This document shows, piece by piece, positions 17,199 to 26,387 of a DNA stretch of 64,000 nucleotides (positions are counted from its first letter, which is position 1; every line of letters begins with the position of its first letter). The notes beneath the pieces were generated by a model that was given only the letters and a program-made list of their open reading frames with translations, was not told where the DNA came from and did no database searches. The position numbers were made by a program, and so were the translations under genes. This DNA comes from Bacteroidales bacterium UBA2287 (GTDB lineage Bacteria; Bacteroidota; Bacteroidia; Bacteroidales; Tenuifilaceae), in NCBI GenBank assembly GCA_002345675.1, contig DDWL01000051.1:78781-142780 (forward strand). Direction: 5' to 3'.

Positions 17199-18374
17199 TT
17201 ACTGGGGTAATACTTCCATTCCTAAAACTTTTGCAGTGAGCCAAAGTTCCTTTGTGCAGTCGTTGGGTAAAACTAAATGGTGATTACCGAGTGGCGATTC
17301 GAAGAAGTAGCGGCTGGTTTTATCGTCAATTTCAAGGGTAACTTGGGTTCTACAGGCGTCTTTTGAATGCTTTGCGGGAACAACTTTTGCTGTGGCAATA
17401 AATATTCGGCTTAGGTTATTGTCGACCCTAAAAATCGTAACCTCTTTGTAGCGCAGCTCGCCCTTAATGGCAACGCCAATGCCCGTTTCGAAGTGGGTTT
17501 CGAGAGTGAAACTGCTAAGCATATCGGCAGGAATTGTGCAGTGGGCAAGTAAAAGCTTATTGCCTTTTACATTGGCTATGTTAGCCATCCATGGAATTGT
17601 GCCTACAATCTCTTTGGCAATCATCATGCCCACCATGCTGCAAATGTCGCCCTCGCAGCCAGCAGGAATGCCATCCATGCCAAGTTTCGAAAGCGCTAAG
17701 CATGCAGTAGTATTGCACTTTTGAGCCAACGGAAAGCATTCTACTGTAACAGCCGACAGGTCGTAGCCTCTAACCACGTTCGAAATCGATTCGTAAACCC
17801 TGCCAGCCATTTCAACTCCAAGCCCCTCCTTGCTTTTAAAAAAGTTTGTAAACTCTGGAGCTATTAACCCTTTTTCGTTTGGAATTGAAGCCTCCCAGGG
17901 TAAATCGACTTGCTCAATTCCAAGTTTCGATTGAGTAATAAATGGATCGATGGTCGATGCAACAAGCCATTCGGAAGGCTTGCCTATTACCCCAAACTTT
18001 TTTCCACGAAGATTTTTAAGCCCGTTTCGAACTTGGTAAAATGCATCGATAATGGCTTGGGCTTGTGGATCGTTTTCGTCGACCAGCAAACTTTCAATTC
18101 CGCTTTGGTTCATCCACGCTTTTACTTCGGTGGCCGCAGCCCACGAATTTTCGTACGAAGAGGCAATTATTAGGTAGAATTTATAGCCGTGAAGCGAGTG
18201 AAGCGCTACCCGCTCCGAGCCCCCAGTAAGAAAGACCAGTACGTCAGGTTGCTGATTAACGAATTGAATTCTGTCCTGATGAAAAAGTTTTGAAAGTCGT
18301 TTTTTTGAACGGGTAAAAAATGCTGGGTCGGCAGCAGGAAATGCAAGAAGTTTTACCCTTAGTTTTTCGTTCAT
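17199..18374 (-). CDS. L-fucose/L-arabinose isomerase-fold protein
   Basis: 391 residues. The fold-type pattern is two Rossmann-like halves (RVKLLAFPAADPAF; GKKFGVIGKPSEWL) followed by VTVECFPLAQKCNTTACLAL, IPAGCEGDICSMVGMM and LLLAHCTIPADM. These correspond to the metal- and substrate-binding region of the fucose isomerase family, with Glu and His residues in similar places. True L-fucose isomerases are about 590 residues, so this is one of the shorter family members of unsettled substrate. It has no sugar-utilisation neighbours. The 18392-18550 repeat element sits 17 bases upstream of its start, so its leader would carry that structure. Family sure, substrate not. Confidence 0.7.
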   Translation of the reverse strand: MNEKLRVKLLAFPAADPAFFTRSKKRLSKLFHQDRIQFVNQQPDVLVFLTGGSERVALHSLHGYKFYLIIASSYENSWAAATEVKAWMNQSGIESLLVDENDPQAQAIIDAFYQVRNGLKNLRGKKFGVIGKPSEWLVASTIDPFITQSKLGIEQVDLPWEASIPNEKGLIAPEFTNFFKSKEGLGVEMAGRVYESISNVVRGYDLSAVTVECFPLAQKCNTTACLALSKLGMDGIPAGCEGDICSMVGMMIAKEIVGTIPWMANIANVKGNKLLLAHCTIPADMLSSFTLETHFETGIGVAIKGELRYKEVTIFRVDNNLSRIFIATAKVVPAKHSKDACRTQVTLEIDDKTSRYFFESPLGNHHLVLPNDCTKELWLTAKVLGMEVLPQ

Positions 18375-18391
18375 ACATAATTGGTTTTAAA

Positions 18392-18550
18392 CAAGAGGCT
18401 GTCTCATAAGATACAAACGCCTAACCACAAAGTTCACAAAGGTTTTACACAAAGTTCACAAAGAACTGTATATATTTGTGTTGGCTTTGTGTTTCTTTGT
18501 TATTTCTTTGCGGTCTTTGTGGTTATTTTTTCTTTTGAGACAGTCTCTTG
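18392..18550. repeat. MITE-like element with 20-bp terminal inverted repeats
   Basis: The first 20 bases (18392-18411, starting CAAGAGGCTGTCTCA) and the last 20 (18531-18550, ending TGAGACAGTCTCTTG) are inverted repeats with two mismatches. Inside, AACCACAAAG near 18423 and CTTTGTGGTT near 18515 form a second nested inverted repeat. The ends resemble termini I associate with Bacteroidota insertion sequences, but no transposase is present. A target duplication was not obvious. Confidence 0.7.
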
Positions 18551-18558
18551 GTTTGTTT

Positions 18559-19716
18559 TTAGTTTGCTGCGCTGTTTATGCTAATCGCAATGTCGAGAAA
18601 TTGAAAAATATCAATGGGGTTGCCTTCAATACGCTCCTCGCTACGAGTATGCCCAAGCCGAACAGCAACAAGCCTAAGTTCAGGAATAATAAAAATGTAC
18701 TGCCCCTTTATGCCTCTGGCAAACTTAATGTCGTACCCTTTGTGCTTGGTAATCCACCACTGGTAGCCATACCTCTCGTTTGGTTTTCCGCCCAATTCTG
18801 GATCGGTTAAAAATGTTGCAGGCGCTAACGATGCGTTTACATACTCCTCCGAAATAACTTGGTCATTGCCCCACTTCCCATTATTCAGCATAAGAATACC
18901 AAAACGAGCAAAGTCGCGTGCATTTGAGTTGAAGCAGCAGTATGCTTTTTCGTAACCACCTTCCTTGTCGAGGCTCCAAATGGCATCGTGTTCGGCGCCA
19001 ATGCGCTTCCAAATGCGCTCCGAAGCGTATTCGCTTAGCGTTTTTCCTGTTGCTTTAGCAACAATAAGCGAAAGAAGTTGGGTGTCGCCACTTAAATAGT
19101 TGTATGCTTTTCCGGGTTCAGTAATTACGCTTTGATTTACAGCTAAACTGCGTACATCTTTACCATAATATGCCTGGGTTGTAATGGAGAAAAGGCTTGC
19201 ATATGCTTCGTCCCAGCTTAGCCCTGAGCTCATAAGCAGAAGGTGACGAATGGTAATTTTACTCCTTTCGTCGTTTTTAAATTCGGGAATAAAGTCGGCA
19301 ACGGGCTGGTCGAGGCTTTTAATAAAACCATCGTCAATTGCACAGCCAATTAGCAAACTAACAATACTTTTGGCCATTGAAAAAGAATTCGAAAGCGATT
19401 CGGGTCCGTAACCATCCCAGTAAGCTTCGAAAAGAAGTTGCGAGTCGCGAGCAACAAGGTACGAAACCGTTTTATAGCTCTCGAGAATGGCGCGCTCCTC
19501 AATCGATAAATCGTAGCTGTTGTAAAGCACATGCTGTTGCCAGTGCTGGGCTTCACCCATTTCGATGGTTCGGTTTGCAAAAATTTTGTAGTCGTCAATG
19601 TCGGGCCGTTGGTGTATTAACGCCCTAACAATGTACTGGTTTTGGGGTATCGAAACGTACACTCCGATTGTTCCGAAGATTACAAGCAGCGCAATTACAA
19701 TATGTTTCCGTTTCAT
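18559..19716 (-). CDS. Serine hydrolase, beta-lactamase/esterase family
   Basis: 385 residues. An N-terminal membrane anchor or signal (HIVIALLVIFGTIGVYVSI) leads to a class C beta-lactamase-fold domain (PF00144). The catalytic S-x-x-K is in NSFSMAKSIVSLLIG, the Tyr motif is probably YNYLSGDTQLL, and the C-terminal substrate-facing block is ARGIKGQYIFIIPELRL. Such proteins are usually esterases, peptidases or penicillin-binding-like hydrolases rather than true beta-lactamases. It lies 36 nt downstream of the OmpA lipoprotein, same strand, suggesting co-transcription. Periplasmic or membrane-bound location is inferred. Substrate unknown. Confidence 0.88.
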   Translation of the reverse strand: MKRKHIVIALLVIFGTIGVYVSIPQNQYIVRALIHQRPDIDDYKIFANRTIEMGEAQHWQQHVLYNSYDLSIEERAILESYKTVSYLVARDSQLLFEAYWDGYGPESLSNSFSMAKSIVSLLIGCAIDDGFIKSLDQPVADFIPEFKNDERSKITIRHLLLMSSGLSWDEAYASLFSITTQAYYGKDVRSLAVNQSVITEPGKAYNYLSGDTQLLSLIVAKATGKTLSEYASERIWKRIGAEHDAIWSLDKEGGYEKAYCCFNSNARDFARFGILMLNNGKWGNDQVISEEYVNASLAPATFLTDPELGGKPNERYGYQWWITKHKGYDIKFARGIKGQYIFIIPELRLVAVRLGHTRSEERIEGNPIDIFQFLDIAISINSAAN

Positions 19717-19752
19717 AACTTTTGGTTTTTTGGGGTTTGTTTTCTTTTATGA

Positions 19753-20784
19753 CTAATTGGCGTCGAGAATGTCGAAAAGTTCGTCGAGTTTTGGGGTGAG
19801 AATAATTTCGGTACGACGGTTTTTTTGACGGGCTTCGGGTGTTTTGGCTGCATCAATGGGCAAGTACTCGCTACGACCAGAAGCGGTAATTCTGTCGGGA
19901 GCAATTTTGGAGTTTGTAAGAAGAATTCGAACTATCGACGTTGCCCTTTTTACACTTAAATCCCAGTTGTCGAGAAGCTCGCCACGACCAGCAAACCTAA
20001 CATCGTCGGTGTGGCCTTCAACCATAATATTAATATCTTTGTTTTGTTCCAAAACTGGAATTAACTGTTTTAGCGCTGCAATCCCGTTTGCATCAACTAC
20101 GTGGCTACCCGATTTAAACATAAGTTTCTCTTCGAGCGAAACGTAAACTTTGCCATTCTGAATTTTTACGCTAAGGCCTTTGCCTTCGAATCCAAAAAGT
20201 GCATCGGAAACCCTACGACGAAGTGCCATAACTGCCGAATCCTTACGAGCAAGAATTTTCTCTAATTCAATTAAACGTGCATTTCGCTCATCGAGTTCGG
20301 CTTTCATTACGTTGAATTTTGCCATGGCTTCGTCGAGTTCCTTCCTTCGATTATTAAGCTTGCGCTCAAGCTCCTTAAGGGCATCTTCTTTAATTTGCAG
20401 TTCTTCCTGTGTAGCCTGTAGCTGTGCTAAAACCCTTCGGGTTTCCTTTTGATTTCCGCTAACAAAACTTTCCTGAACCTGCTGCAGTTCAGCATAACGC
20501 GAGTTTAGTCTGTCGTTATCTTCTTTTAACCTAATAAGGTCAACTACTCTAGTTGCACTATCGCGCTTTAGTTGTTCCACCTCTTTTTCGAGAACCTGAA
20601 TTTTCGAGTTGGTTTCGGTAACCTTAACGTTTAGTCCAGTGTTTTCGGTCTCAAAGCGCTCACGTTCCTCTTCGCACTTCTGATTTTTATCCTGTAAAGC
20701 CTGAAACTCCTTGGCTGGAACACACGAGAATAGGGTTGCAACTAATAATACTGTTGCTGTAGCAATGGTTTTATTCATTTTCAT
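19753..20784 (-). CDS. OmpA-family lipoprotein with long coiled coil
   Basis: 343 residues. A lipoprotein signal (ATVLLVATLFSC) is followed by a heptad-rich coiled coil covering about residues 25-200 (many L/E/R/K periodic residues such as ELERKLNNRRKELDEAMAKF). An OmpA C-terminal peptidoglycan-binding domain covers about 220-335 (NIMVEGHTDDVRF ... ARQKNRRTEIILTP). It probably tethers the outer membrane to peptidoglycan. Either of two in-frame Met codons, two residues apart, could start it. Confidence 0.92.
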   Translation of the reverse strand: MKMNKTIATATVLLVATLFSCVPAKEFQALQDKNQKCEEERERFETENTGLNVKVTETNSKIQVLEKEVEQLKRDSATRVVDLIRLKEDNDRLNSRYAELQQVQESFVSGNQKETRRVLAQLQATQEELQIKEDALKELERKLNNRRKELDEAMAKFNVMKAELDERNARLIELEKILARKDSAVMALRRRVSDALFGFEGKGLSVKIQNGKVYVSLEEKLMFKSGSHVVDANGIAALKQLIPVLEQNKDINIMVEGHTDDVRFAGRGELLDNWDLSVKRATSIVRILLTNSKIAPDRITASGRSEYLPIDAAKTPEARQKNRRTEIILTPKLDELFDILDAN

Positions 20785-21004
20785 AGGTTGGCTTTTATGT
20801 AACTTTACGCGGAGTTAAAGAGTAAACTCAAGCAAAGATATTAATTTATTAGAATGAATAGTAGTTGGCAAGGCAAAATGACATGGTTATGGCTAAGCTG
20901 TATGTTGGTTGTATTGCTTTTACAACAGCAAAATTTAAGGGTTTTAACTATAGTTGGTAAAGAATAATAGGTTCTTTAGAATTCGGCATACAACAATAAA
21001 AAAT

Positions 21005-21012
21005 TATATTTG
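21005..21012 (+). promoter_or_regulatory. -7 promoter element upstream of dxs
   Basis: TATATTTG matches TAnnTTTG exactly and lies 33 bases before the dxs ATG. No clear TTTG box at the expected distance was seen. Confidence 0.45.
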
Positions 21013-21045
21013 TTATATCTTTACCCAATTGTAAATGTTAATTTG

Positions 21046-22965
21046 ATGAGTAAGCGAAAATCGCTTTTGGAGCAAGTAAATTCGCCTAAGGATTTAAAAA
21101 AGTTGAAGCCCGAGGAACTTCCCGAGTTAAGTAATGAACTTAGGCAGTTTATTATCGATGTGGTTTCGAATAATCCAGGTCACTTTGGGGCAAGCCTCGG
21201 TGTGGTTGAACTTACCGTTGCTTTACACTACGTATTTAACACTCCTTACGATCGCCTTATTTGGGACGTTGGTCACCAGGCGTACGGGCACAAAATACTT
21301 ACAGGTCGCCGCGATGTTTTTCACACCAACCGAAAGTATGGAGGAATTAGCGGCTTCCCAAAACGCTCCGAGAGCGAGTACGACTCCTTTGGAACAGGTC
21401 ATAGTTCAACTTCTATATCGGCTGCACTGGGAATGGCTGTTGCTGCAAAGCAAAACAATGAGAACCGACAGGTAATTGCCGTTATTGGCGACGGTTCGAT
21501 GACCGGAGGAATGGCCTTCGAAGGGCTAAACAATGGCGGGATGCTAAATACCAACATGCTCATTATTTTAAACGATAATAATATTGCTATCGACAAAAAT
21601 GTTGGAGCATTAAAGGAGTATTTGGTTGATATTACCACTTCACAAACATACAACAAGGTAAAAAAAGATATTTGGGATATTCTTGGGCGTGTCGATAGGT
21701 TTATACCCCGTTCGCGTAACATTATTCAAAAACTCGAGAATGCCCTAAAGTCGGCACTTATAAAGCAAAGTAATTACTTCGAAGCTCTTGGATTTAGGTA
21801 CTTTGGGCCAGTCGACGGTCACGATGTGGTTTACCTAACGCAAATACTAAACGACTTAAAGAATATTCCTGGGCCAAAAATTCTACATTGCATAACCGTT
21901 AAGGGTAAAGGCTTTGAACCTGCTGAAAAGAACCAAACTCTTTGGCATGCTCCTGGCGTTTTCGACAGAAATACTGGAGAAAGAATTGTCTCTACTCCCG
22001 ACAAGCCAATGCCTCCTCGTTATCAGGATGTTTTTGGTCATACTTTGGTTGAATTAGCAGAGCAAAATCCAAAAATTGTTGCTGTAACTCCTGCAATGAC
22101 TTCGGGTTGTTCGCTAAATTTTATGATGGAAAAAATGCCTGCCCGAACCTTCGACGTGGGTATAGCCGAACAGCATGCTGTTACATTTTCGGCAGGATTG
22201 GCTGCTGAAGGGATGATTCCATTCTGCAATGTGTACTCGTCGTTTTTGCAACGAGCATACGATCAGGTAATCCACGATGTTGCACTGCAAAACCTCCACG
22301 TTGTTCTTTGCCTCGATAGGGCTGGTGTTGTTGGCGACGATGGTGCAACCCATCATGGTCTGTACGATATTGCCTCGCTCAGGGCAATACCTGGGCTAAC
22401 CATTTGCTCCCCAGCAAACGAAGAGGAACTTCGTAATATGATGTACACCGCACAACTCGAAGGAATGGGTCCTTGGGTAATCCGTTATCCCCGCGGAAAT
22501 GGTATAATGCCTGAATGGCGTACGCCACTAAAAGCCATGGAGGTAGGAAAGGGAATAAAACTTCGTGACGGTTTAGATCTTGCAGTACTTTCGCTTGGTC
22601 CGCTTGGAAACTTTGCCGCAACGGCAATCGATAGGCTCGATCTCGAGGGAATATCGGTTGCCCATTATAACATGCGGTTTGTTAAGCCCCTCGATGAAGA
22701 GCTGCTTGAGGAGCTGGTTTGTCGCTATAAAACCATAGTAACCATTGAAGATGGATGCCTACAGGGCGGATTCGGATCGGCAGTTATGGAGTATTTCTGT
22801 GATAAGGCTTACACAAACCGAATTGTGCGCCTCGGCTTTCCCGATACCTTTATTGAGCATGGAACACCCGCCGAACTTTATATGGAGAACGGTCTCGACG
22901 TTGATGGTATATACACAACCCTAAAGGGAATTGTTGTGTCGAAAATGGCAGGCAAAACAAATTAG
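21046..22965 (+). CDS. dxs: 1-deoxy-D-xylulose-5-phosphate synthase
   Basis: About 639 residues from the ATG at 21046. A TTG twelve codons upstream is less likely because it lies on the -7 promoter box. Dxs condenses pyruvate and glyceraldehyde-3-phosphate with thiamine diphosphate to start the MEP isoprenoid pathway. VIGDGSMTGGMAFEGLNN (about 145-162) is the TPP/Mg site, DVGIAEQHAVTFSAGLA (about 369) holds the catalytic Glu, and SEYDSFGTGHSSTSIS and GPVDGHD are typical. Isoprenoid units would feed the polyprenyl synthase at 51611 and the UppP lipid cycle. It appears monocistronic. Confidence 0.97.
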   Translation: MSKRKSLLEQVNSPKDLKKLKPEELPELSNELRQFIIDVVSNNPGHFGASLGVVELTVALHYVFNTPYDRLIWDVGHQAYGHKILTGRRDVFHTNRKYGGISGFPKRSESEYDSFGTGHSSTSISAALGMAVAAKQNNENRQVIAVIGDGSMTGGMAFEGLNNGGMLNTNMLIILNDNNIAIDKNVGALKEYLVDITTSQTYNKVKKDIWDILGRVDRFIPRSRNIIQKLENALKSALIKQSNYFEALGFRYFGPVDGHDVVYLTQILNDLKNIPGPKILHCITVKGKGFEPAEKNQTLWHAPGVFDRNTGERIVSTPDKPMPPRYQDVFGHTLVELAEQNPKIVAVTPAMTSGCSLNFMMEKMPARTFDVGIAEQHAVTFSAGLAAEGMIPFCNVYSSFLQRAYDQVIHDVALQNLHVVLCLDRAGVVGDDGATHHGLYDIASLRAIPGLTICSPANEEELRNMMYTAQLEGMGPWVIRYPRGNGIMPEWRTPLKAMEVGKGIKLRDGLDLAVLSLGPLGNFAATAIDRLDLEGISVAHYNMRFVKPLDEELLEELVCRYKTIVTIEDGCLQGGFGSAVMEYFCDKAYTNRIVRLGFPDTFIEHGTPAELYMENGLDVDGIYTTLKGIVVSKMAGKTN

Positions 22966-23018
22966 CCGAACCTCATTAGCCAGAGTTTTGTTCAATACCC
23001 CAACAAAACCCAAAAACA

Positions 23019-23050
23019 TTTTGTCCAATTCAAAAAAGGCGTTATCTTCG
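23019..23050 (+). promoter_or_regulatory. Promoter of tRNA-Leu
   Basis: TTTTG (23019-23023), a 19-base spacer, and TATCTTCG (23043-23050), one mismatch from TAnnTTTG. It ends 23 bases before the tRNA. Confidence 0.6.
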
Positions 23051-23073
23051 CAAGCCTAAAATTCTGTTTAACC

Positions 23074-23157
23074 GCCCGGATGGCGGAATTGGTAGACGCG
23101 CTGGTCTCAAACACCAGTGGTAGCGATACCGTGCCGGTTCGATCCCGGCTCCGGGTA
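23074..23157 (+). tRNA. tRNA-Leu (anticodon CAA)
   Basis: The 84-base gene folds as a class II tRNA. The acceptor GCCCGGA pairs with TCCGGGT, the anticodon stem is CTGGT/ACCAG with loop CTCAAAC (anticodon CAA, reading UUG), a long variable arm follows, and the T-arm has GGTTCGATCCC. The discriminator is A, and CCA is not encoded. Confidence 0.96.
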
Positions 23158-23163
23158 CAATCA

Positions 23164-23194
23164 AAAAAAGGGTGTCGAAAGGCACCCTTTTTTG
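23164..23194 (+). terminator. Terminator after tRNA-Leu
   Basis: AAAAAAGGGTG and CACCCTTTTTT form a perfect stem around TCGAAAGG, seven bases after the tRNA. Confidence 0.85.
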
Positions 23195-23207
23195 TAAATA
23201 ACAAGTT

Positions 23208-23651
23208 ATGACAAAAGCCAATCTTCATCCTTACGGCGTTCGACAACCCGATTTCGATCGCCGATACCTCGAAATGGCTCGTATTTGGGCTACAAACTCT
23301 TACTGCCAAAGGCGACAAGTTGGGGCCTTAATTGTTAAGGAACGGATGATAATTTCCGATGGTTACAACGGCACTCCTAGCGGTTTCGAAAATGTTTGCG
23401 AAGACGAAACTGGCAAAACAAAACCATATGTACTTCATGCCGAAGCAAATGCAATTACCAAGGTAGCCAAGTCGAACAATAGCAGCGATGGAGCAACGCT
23501 TTACGTTACGTCTTCGCCCTGTATGGAATGCGCAAAACTTATAATTCAAGCCGGAATTCGTCGCGTGGTTTTTTGTGACGACTACCATACGTTCGACGGT
23601 TCGGAATTGCTTCAAAGGTCAGGTATTGAGTTGGTTAAAGTGGAACTTTAG
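23208..23651 (+). CDS. dCMP/cytidine deaminase family protein (ComEB-like)
   Basis: 147 residues. The zinc-dependent deaminase motifs are intact: HAEANAI (His ligand and catalytic Glu) and SSPCMECAKLI (two Cys ligands). The N-terminus RRYLEMARIWATNSYCQRRQVGALIV and YNGTPSGFENVCED match deoxycytidylate deaminases, which make dUMP for thymidylate synthesis. The late-competence protein ComEB belongs to the same family. It begins 13 bases after the tRNA terminator and may share a transcript with the S41 protease gene 126 bases downstream. Confidence 0.92.
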   Translation: MTKANLHPYGVRQPDFDRRYLEMARIWATNSYCQRRQVGALIVKERMIISDGYNGTPSGFENVCEDETGKTKPYVLHAEANAITKVAKSNNSSDGATLYVTSSPCMECAKLIIQAGIRRVVFCDDYHTFDGSELLQRSGIELVKVEL

Positions 23652-23743
23652 TTTTGTTTTTCAAAAGCATTTTTACACTTTACTAAATAAAGCTAAAACC
23701 TAACCATAGCATCATATCAAAAACAATATAGTGGTAAAAATAT

Positions 23744-23751
23744 TACCTTTG
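23744..23751 (+). promoter_or_regulatory. -7 promoter element upstream of the S41 protease
   Basis: TACCTTTG, an exact TAnnTTTG match, 26 bases before the ATG. Confidence 0.4.
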
Positions 23752-23777
23752 AAGGTTGCCTAAACTTTCATTTAGCC

Positions 23778-25493
23778 ATGATGTACGAAAATAAACGCAA
23801 GGACATTTTATATCCAATTGGATTAGCCGTAGTGTTAATTGCGGGGATACTAATAGGCGTTAAGCTTAATAACACTCCCGATCGAAAAAGTTTGACAGTA
23901 TATCCACGAGCCGATAAACTTACCAGTGTTCTCGAGTATGTCGAAAATCAGTATGTCGATACAGTTTCTATGTCGTCGCTAGTTGAAACGACTATTCCTA
24001 CGCTGTTAAAGCACCTCGATCCTCATTCTGTTTATATCCCCGCTTCGGAGCTACGCGAAGCAAACGAACCTCTTGAGGGGGGCTTCGATGGAATTGGCAT
24101 AACATTTAACATGCCCAGCGATACTATCGTTGTTATTTCTACAATACAAGGTGGTCCATCTGAAAAAGTTGGAATTTTGGCAGGTGACAGAATTGTAACC
24201 ATTAACGATTCAACAGTTGCTGGAAAAAAAATTGACCAGAACAATATTGTTAAGTTACTCAAGGGCCCAAATGGTACAAAAGTAAAAGTAGGTGCAAAGC
24301 GCGAGGGTGTTGAGGAACTAATAGTATTCGAAATTATTCGCGATAAAATTCCTTTGTATAGTGTCGACATTTCGTACATGCTAAACGAAAAGGTTGGATT
24401 TATAAAAATTTCGAAGTTTGCCCGCACAACCTACAGCGAATTTCTTGAGGCAGTAAGCAAACTACAGTTACTTGGAATGGAGCGACTTATAATCGATTTA
24501 AGGGGAAATACTGGTGGGTACCTCGATGCTGCAACAAATATTGCTAACGAGTTTTTACCCGATGGTAAACTTATTGTTTATACCCAAGGCAAAGCCCGCG
24601 AACGCCAGAATATATACTCTAACTCCAAGGGTTCGTGCCTTAAAACACCTGTTGCTGTTTTAATTGATGAGTTTGCCGCTTCAGCTAGCGAAATATTGGC
24701 TGGTGCACTACAAGATAACGACCGTGGAGTTATTGTTGGTCGCCGTTCGTTTGGCAAAGGGCTTGTTCAGGAGCAAATTCTTTTTTCCGACGGATCGGCT
24801 CTGCGCCTTACTATTGCTCGGTACTACACTCCAACAGGGCGAAGCATTCAAAAGTCATACAGTAGCGGAAACGACGATTACTTTATGGATATAAACAATC
24901 GCTTTCTTCATGGCGAACTTCAGGAACAGGACAGCATTCAGTTTGCCGATTCGCTAAAGTTTATTACCCCAAAAGGTCGCGTTGTTTATGGTGGTGGCGG
25001 TATAATGCCCGATTACTTTGTTCCCCTCGATACTTCGGGAATTACGCCTTACTTTAATAAGGTAGCCAACCGAAATTTAATTTACCGCTTCGCATTCGAC
25101 TTTACCGATAGTCATCGAAAGGATTTTGCTAAAATGAAGGACTATAAGCAAATAGTAGCATTTTTAGAAAAACAAAACGTTATAGAGAAATTCATAGCAT
25201 TTGCCAAGAAAAGTGGGGTTGAGTCCAATCCAACTCAGGTAAAGCAGTCGATGGAACTGCTTAAAGTTCAGCTTATGGCAAGCATTGCTCGTAATATTAT
25301 CGACAACGAAGGGTTTTACCCAATTATTCGGCAAGTTGATAATACACTGTTGAAGGCAATTGAGATTATCTCCAATGACTCAACTGCTCAGCAGTTTTCG
25401 CATGCAGCTTTTCAGAAATCAAACTATGAATTATGGATTCAGGCTCGCGAGAAAACTGCCAAAAGAAAAGATGTTATTGCTAATCTTGCCTGA
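23778..25493 (+). CDS. S41 family C-terminal processing protease
   Basis: 571 residues. An N-terminal membrane anchor (ILYPIGLAVVLIAGILIGV), a PDZ domain (about 95-185, with GGFDGIGITFNMP and GILAGDRIVTIND) and an S41 catalytic core are visible. The probable nucleophile Ser is in AASASEILAGAL (about 300) and the base Lys in RRSFGKGLVQEQ (about 325). These Tsp/CtpA-type enzymes trim C-termini of periplasmic proteins. The C-terminal ~200 residues are helical and typical of Bacteroidota members. The last 55 bases overlap the 3' end of the converging alpha/beta hydrolase gene. Confidence 0.93.
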   Translation: MMYENKRKDILYPIGLAVVLIAGILIGVKLNNTPDRKSLTVYPRADKLTSVLEYVENQYVDTVSMSSLVETTIPTLLKHLDPHSVYIPASELREANEPLEGGFDGIGITFNMPSDTIVVISTIQGGPSEKVGILAGDRIVTINDSTVAGKKIDQNNIVKLLKGPNGTKVKVGAKREGVEELIVFEIIRDKIPLYSVDISYMLNEKVGFIKISKFARTTYSEFLEAVSKLQLLGMERLIIDLRGNTGGYLDAATNIANEFLPDGKLIVYTQGKARERQNIYSNSKGSCLKTPVAVLIDEFAASASEILAGALQDNDRGVIVGRRSFGKGLVQEQILFSDGSALRLTIARYYTPTGRSIQKSYSSGNDDYFMDINNRFLHGELQEQDSIQFADSLKFITPKGRVVYGGGGIMPDYFVPLDTSGITPYFNKVANRNLIYRFAFDFTDSHRKDFAKMKDYKQIVAFLEKQNVIEKFIAFAKKSGVESNPTQVKQSMELLKVQLMASIARNIIDNEGFYPIIRQVDNTLLKAIEIISNDSTAQQFSHAAFQKSNYELWIQAREKTAKRKDVIANLA

Positions 25494-26242
25494 TTGGGTT
25501 CTTCTATCATTCCTAAGTGCCCCGAGTTTTCGAGCCAAACAACTTGAAGGTGCGAATGTTTGTTTTTTAGCTCAATGCCAATCTCCTTCGGAATAAGATT
25601 GTCCGATTTTCCAAAAATTAGGATGCTAGGAACATTTAGTTGCGAAAGTACAAAGTTCCGATCTTTTCGAGAAGCCATTCCACGAAGACTAGCAATAATT
25701 CCGCTATCGGGCGTGACAAAAGCAACTGATTTCCATTTTTCAACCTGCTTACTTAGTCGGCTTAGGTTGAAATTAGCAAATAACCGCGGAATATTTGTTT
25801 CAACTATTTCTGCTTTTTTACCGTTGGCAATCATCCCAATTTCGAGCATTCTGCTTGCCTTTTTTTCGTCGCTGTCGGCGTTGGGGTGCGAGTGGAAAAG
25901 TCCAAAACCGCATAATCGCTCGGGAAAAAGTTCGGCAAAAGCCAGCGCAATATAGCCACCCATTGAGTGACCAATTAGCACGCATTTTTCAATGCTTAAA
26001 GAATTCAATAAATTTTCCACAGCTTTTGCAGCGATTTCCATCGACACTTCATTCCCTTCAAAAGGCGATTTTCCATGCCCTGGTAGGTCGGGACAAATAA
26101 CTCGGTAATTTTTCGATAATTCTGCAGCTAAATCGCTCCACATTTCCTTCGACTCGAGGTAACCGTGAAGAAGTACAAACACATTCCCAGTTCCATTGTC
26201 GCTATATGCCAGTTTGTTCCTGAATTCTTTTAGTTGCTCCAT
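25439..26242 (-). CDS. Alpha/beta-fold hydrolase
   Basis: 267 residues. The nucleophile elbow GHSMGGYIALAFAE (Ser about 97), the oxyanion/early block LLHGYLESKEMWSDLA and the C-terminal NSGHLGMIEEPNQ with the catalytic His are all present. The acid Asp is probably in IFGKSDNLIP. It resembles small esterases or MenH-like hydrolases, but no menaquinone genes are nearby. The 3' end overlaps the S41 protease gene by 55 bases tail to tail, so the two mRNAs are complementary there. Substrate unknown. Confidence 0.9.
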   Translation of the reverse strand: MEQLKEFRNKLAYSDNGTGNVFVLLHGYLESKEMWSDLAAELSKNYRVICPDLPGHGKSPFEGNEVSMEIAAKAVENLLNSLSIEKCVLIGHSMGGYIALAFAELFPERLCGFGLFHSHPNADSDEKKASRMLEIGMIANGKKAEIVETNIPRLFANFNLSRLSKQVEKWKSVAFVTPDSGIIASLRGMASRKDRNFVLSQLNVPSILIFGKSDNLIPKEIGIELKNKHSHLQVVWLENSGHLGMIEEPNQARLAITSFLLAVFSRA

Positions 26243-26376
26243 TTTTCAAGGGTTTATTATTGCTGCAAAAATATGGTTAATACTTTAATTGTTAAATTAA
26301 TTAGTAGGATGAAATTCAATTTTTATACAATAGCATTTTACTCAGCAATAAATTATTTCAATTTCCAAAATAGCAT

Positions 26377-26384
26377 TACCTTTG
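26377..26384 (+). promoter_or_regulatory. -7 promoter element of the B12 uptake operon
   Basis: TACCTTTG, an exact TAnnTTTG match, immediately before the riboswitch. TTTC lies 17 bases upstream as a weak -33 candidate. Confidence 0.5.
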
Positions 26385-26387
26385 CAC

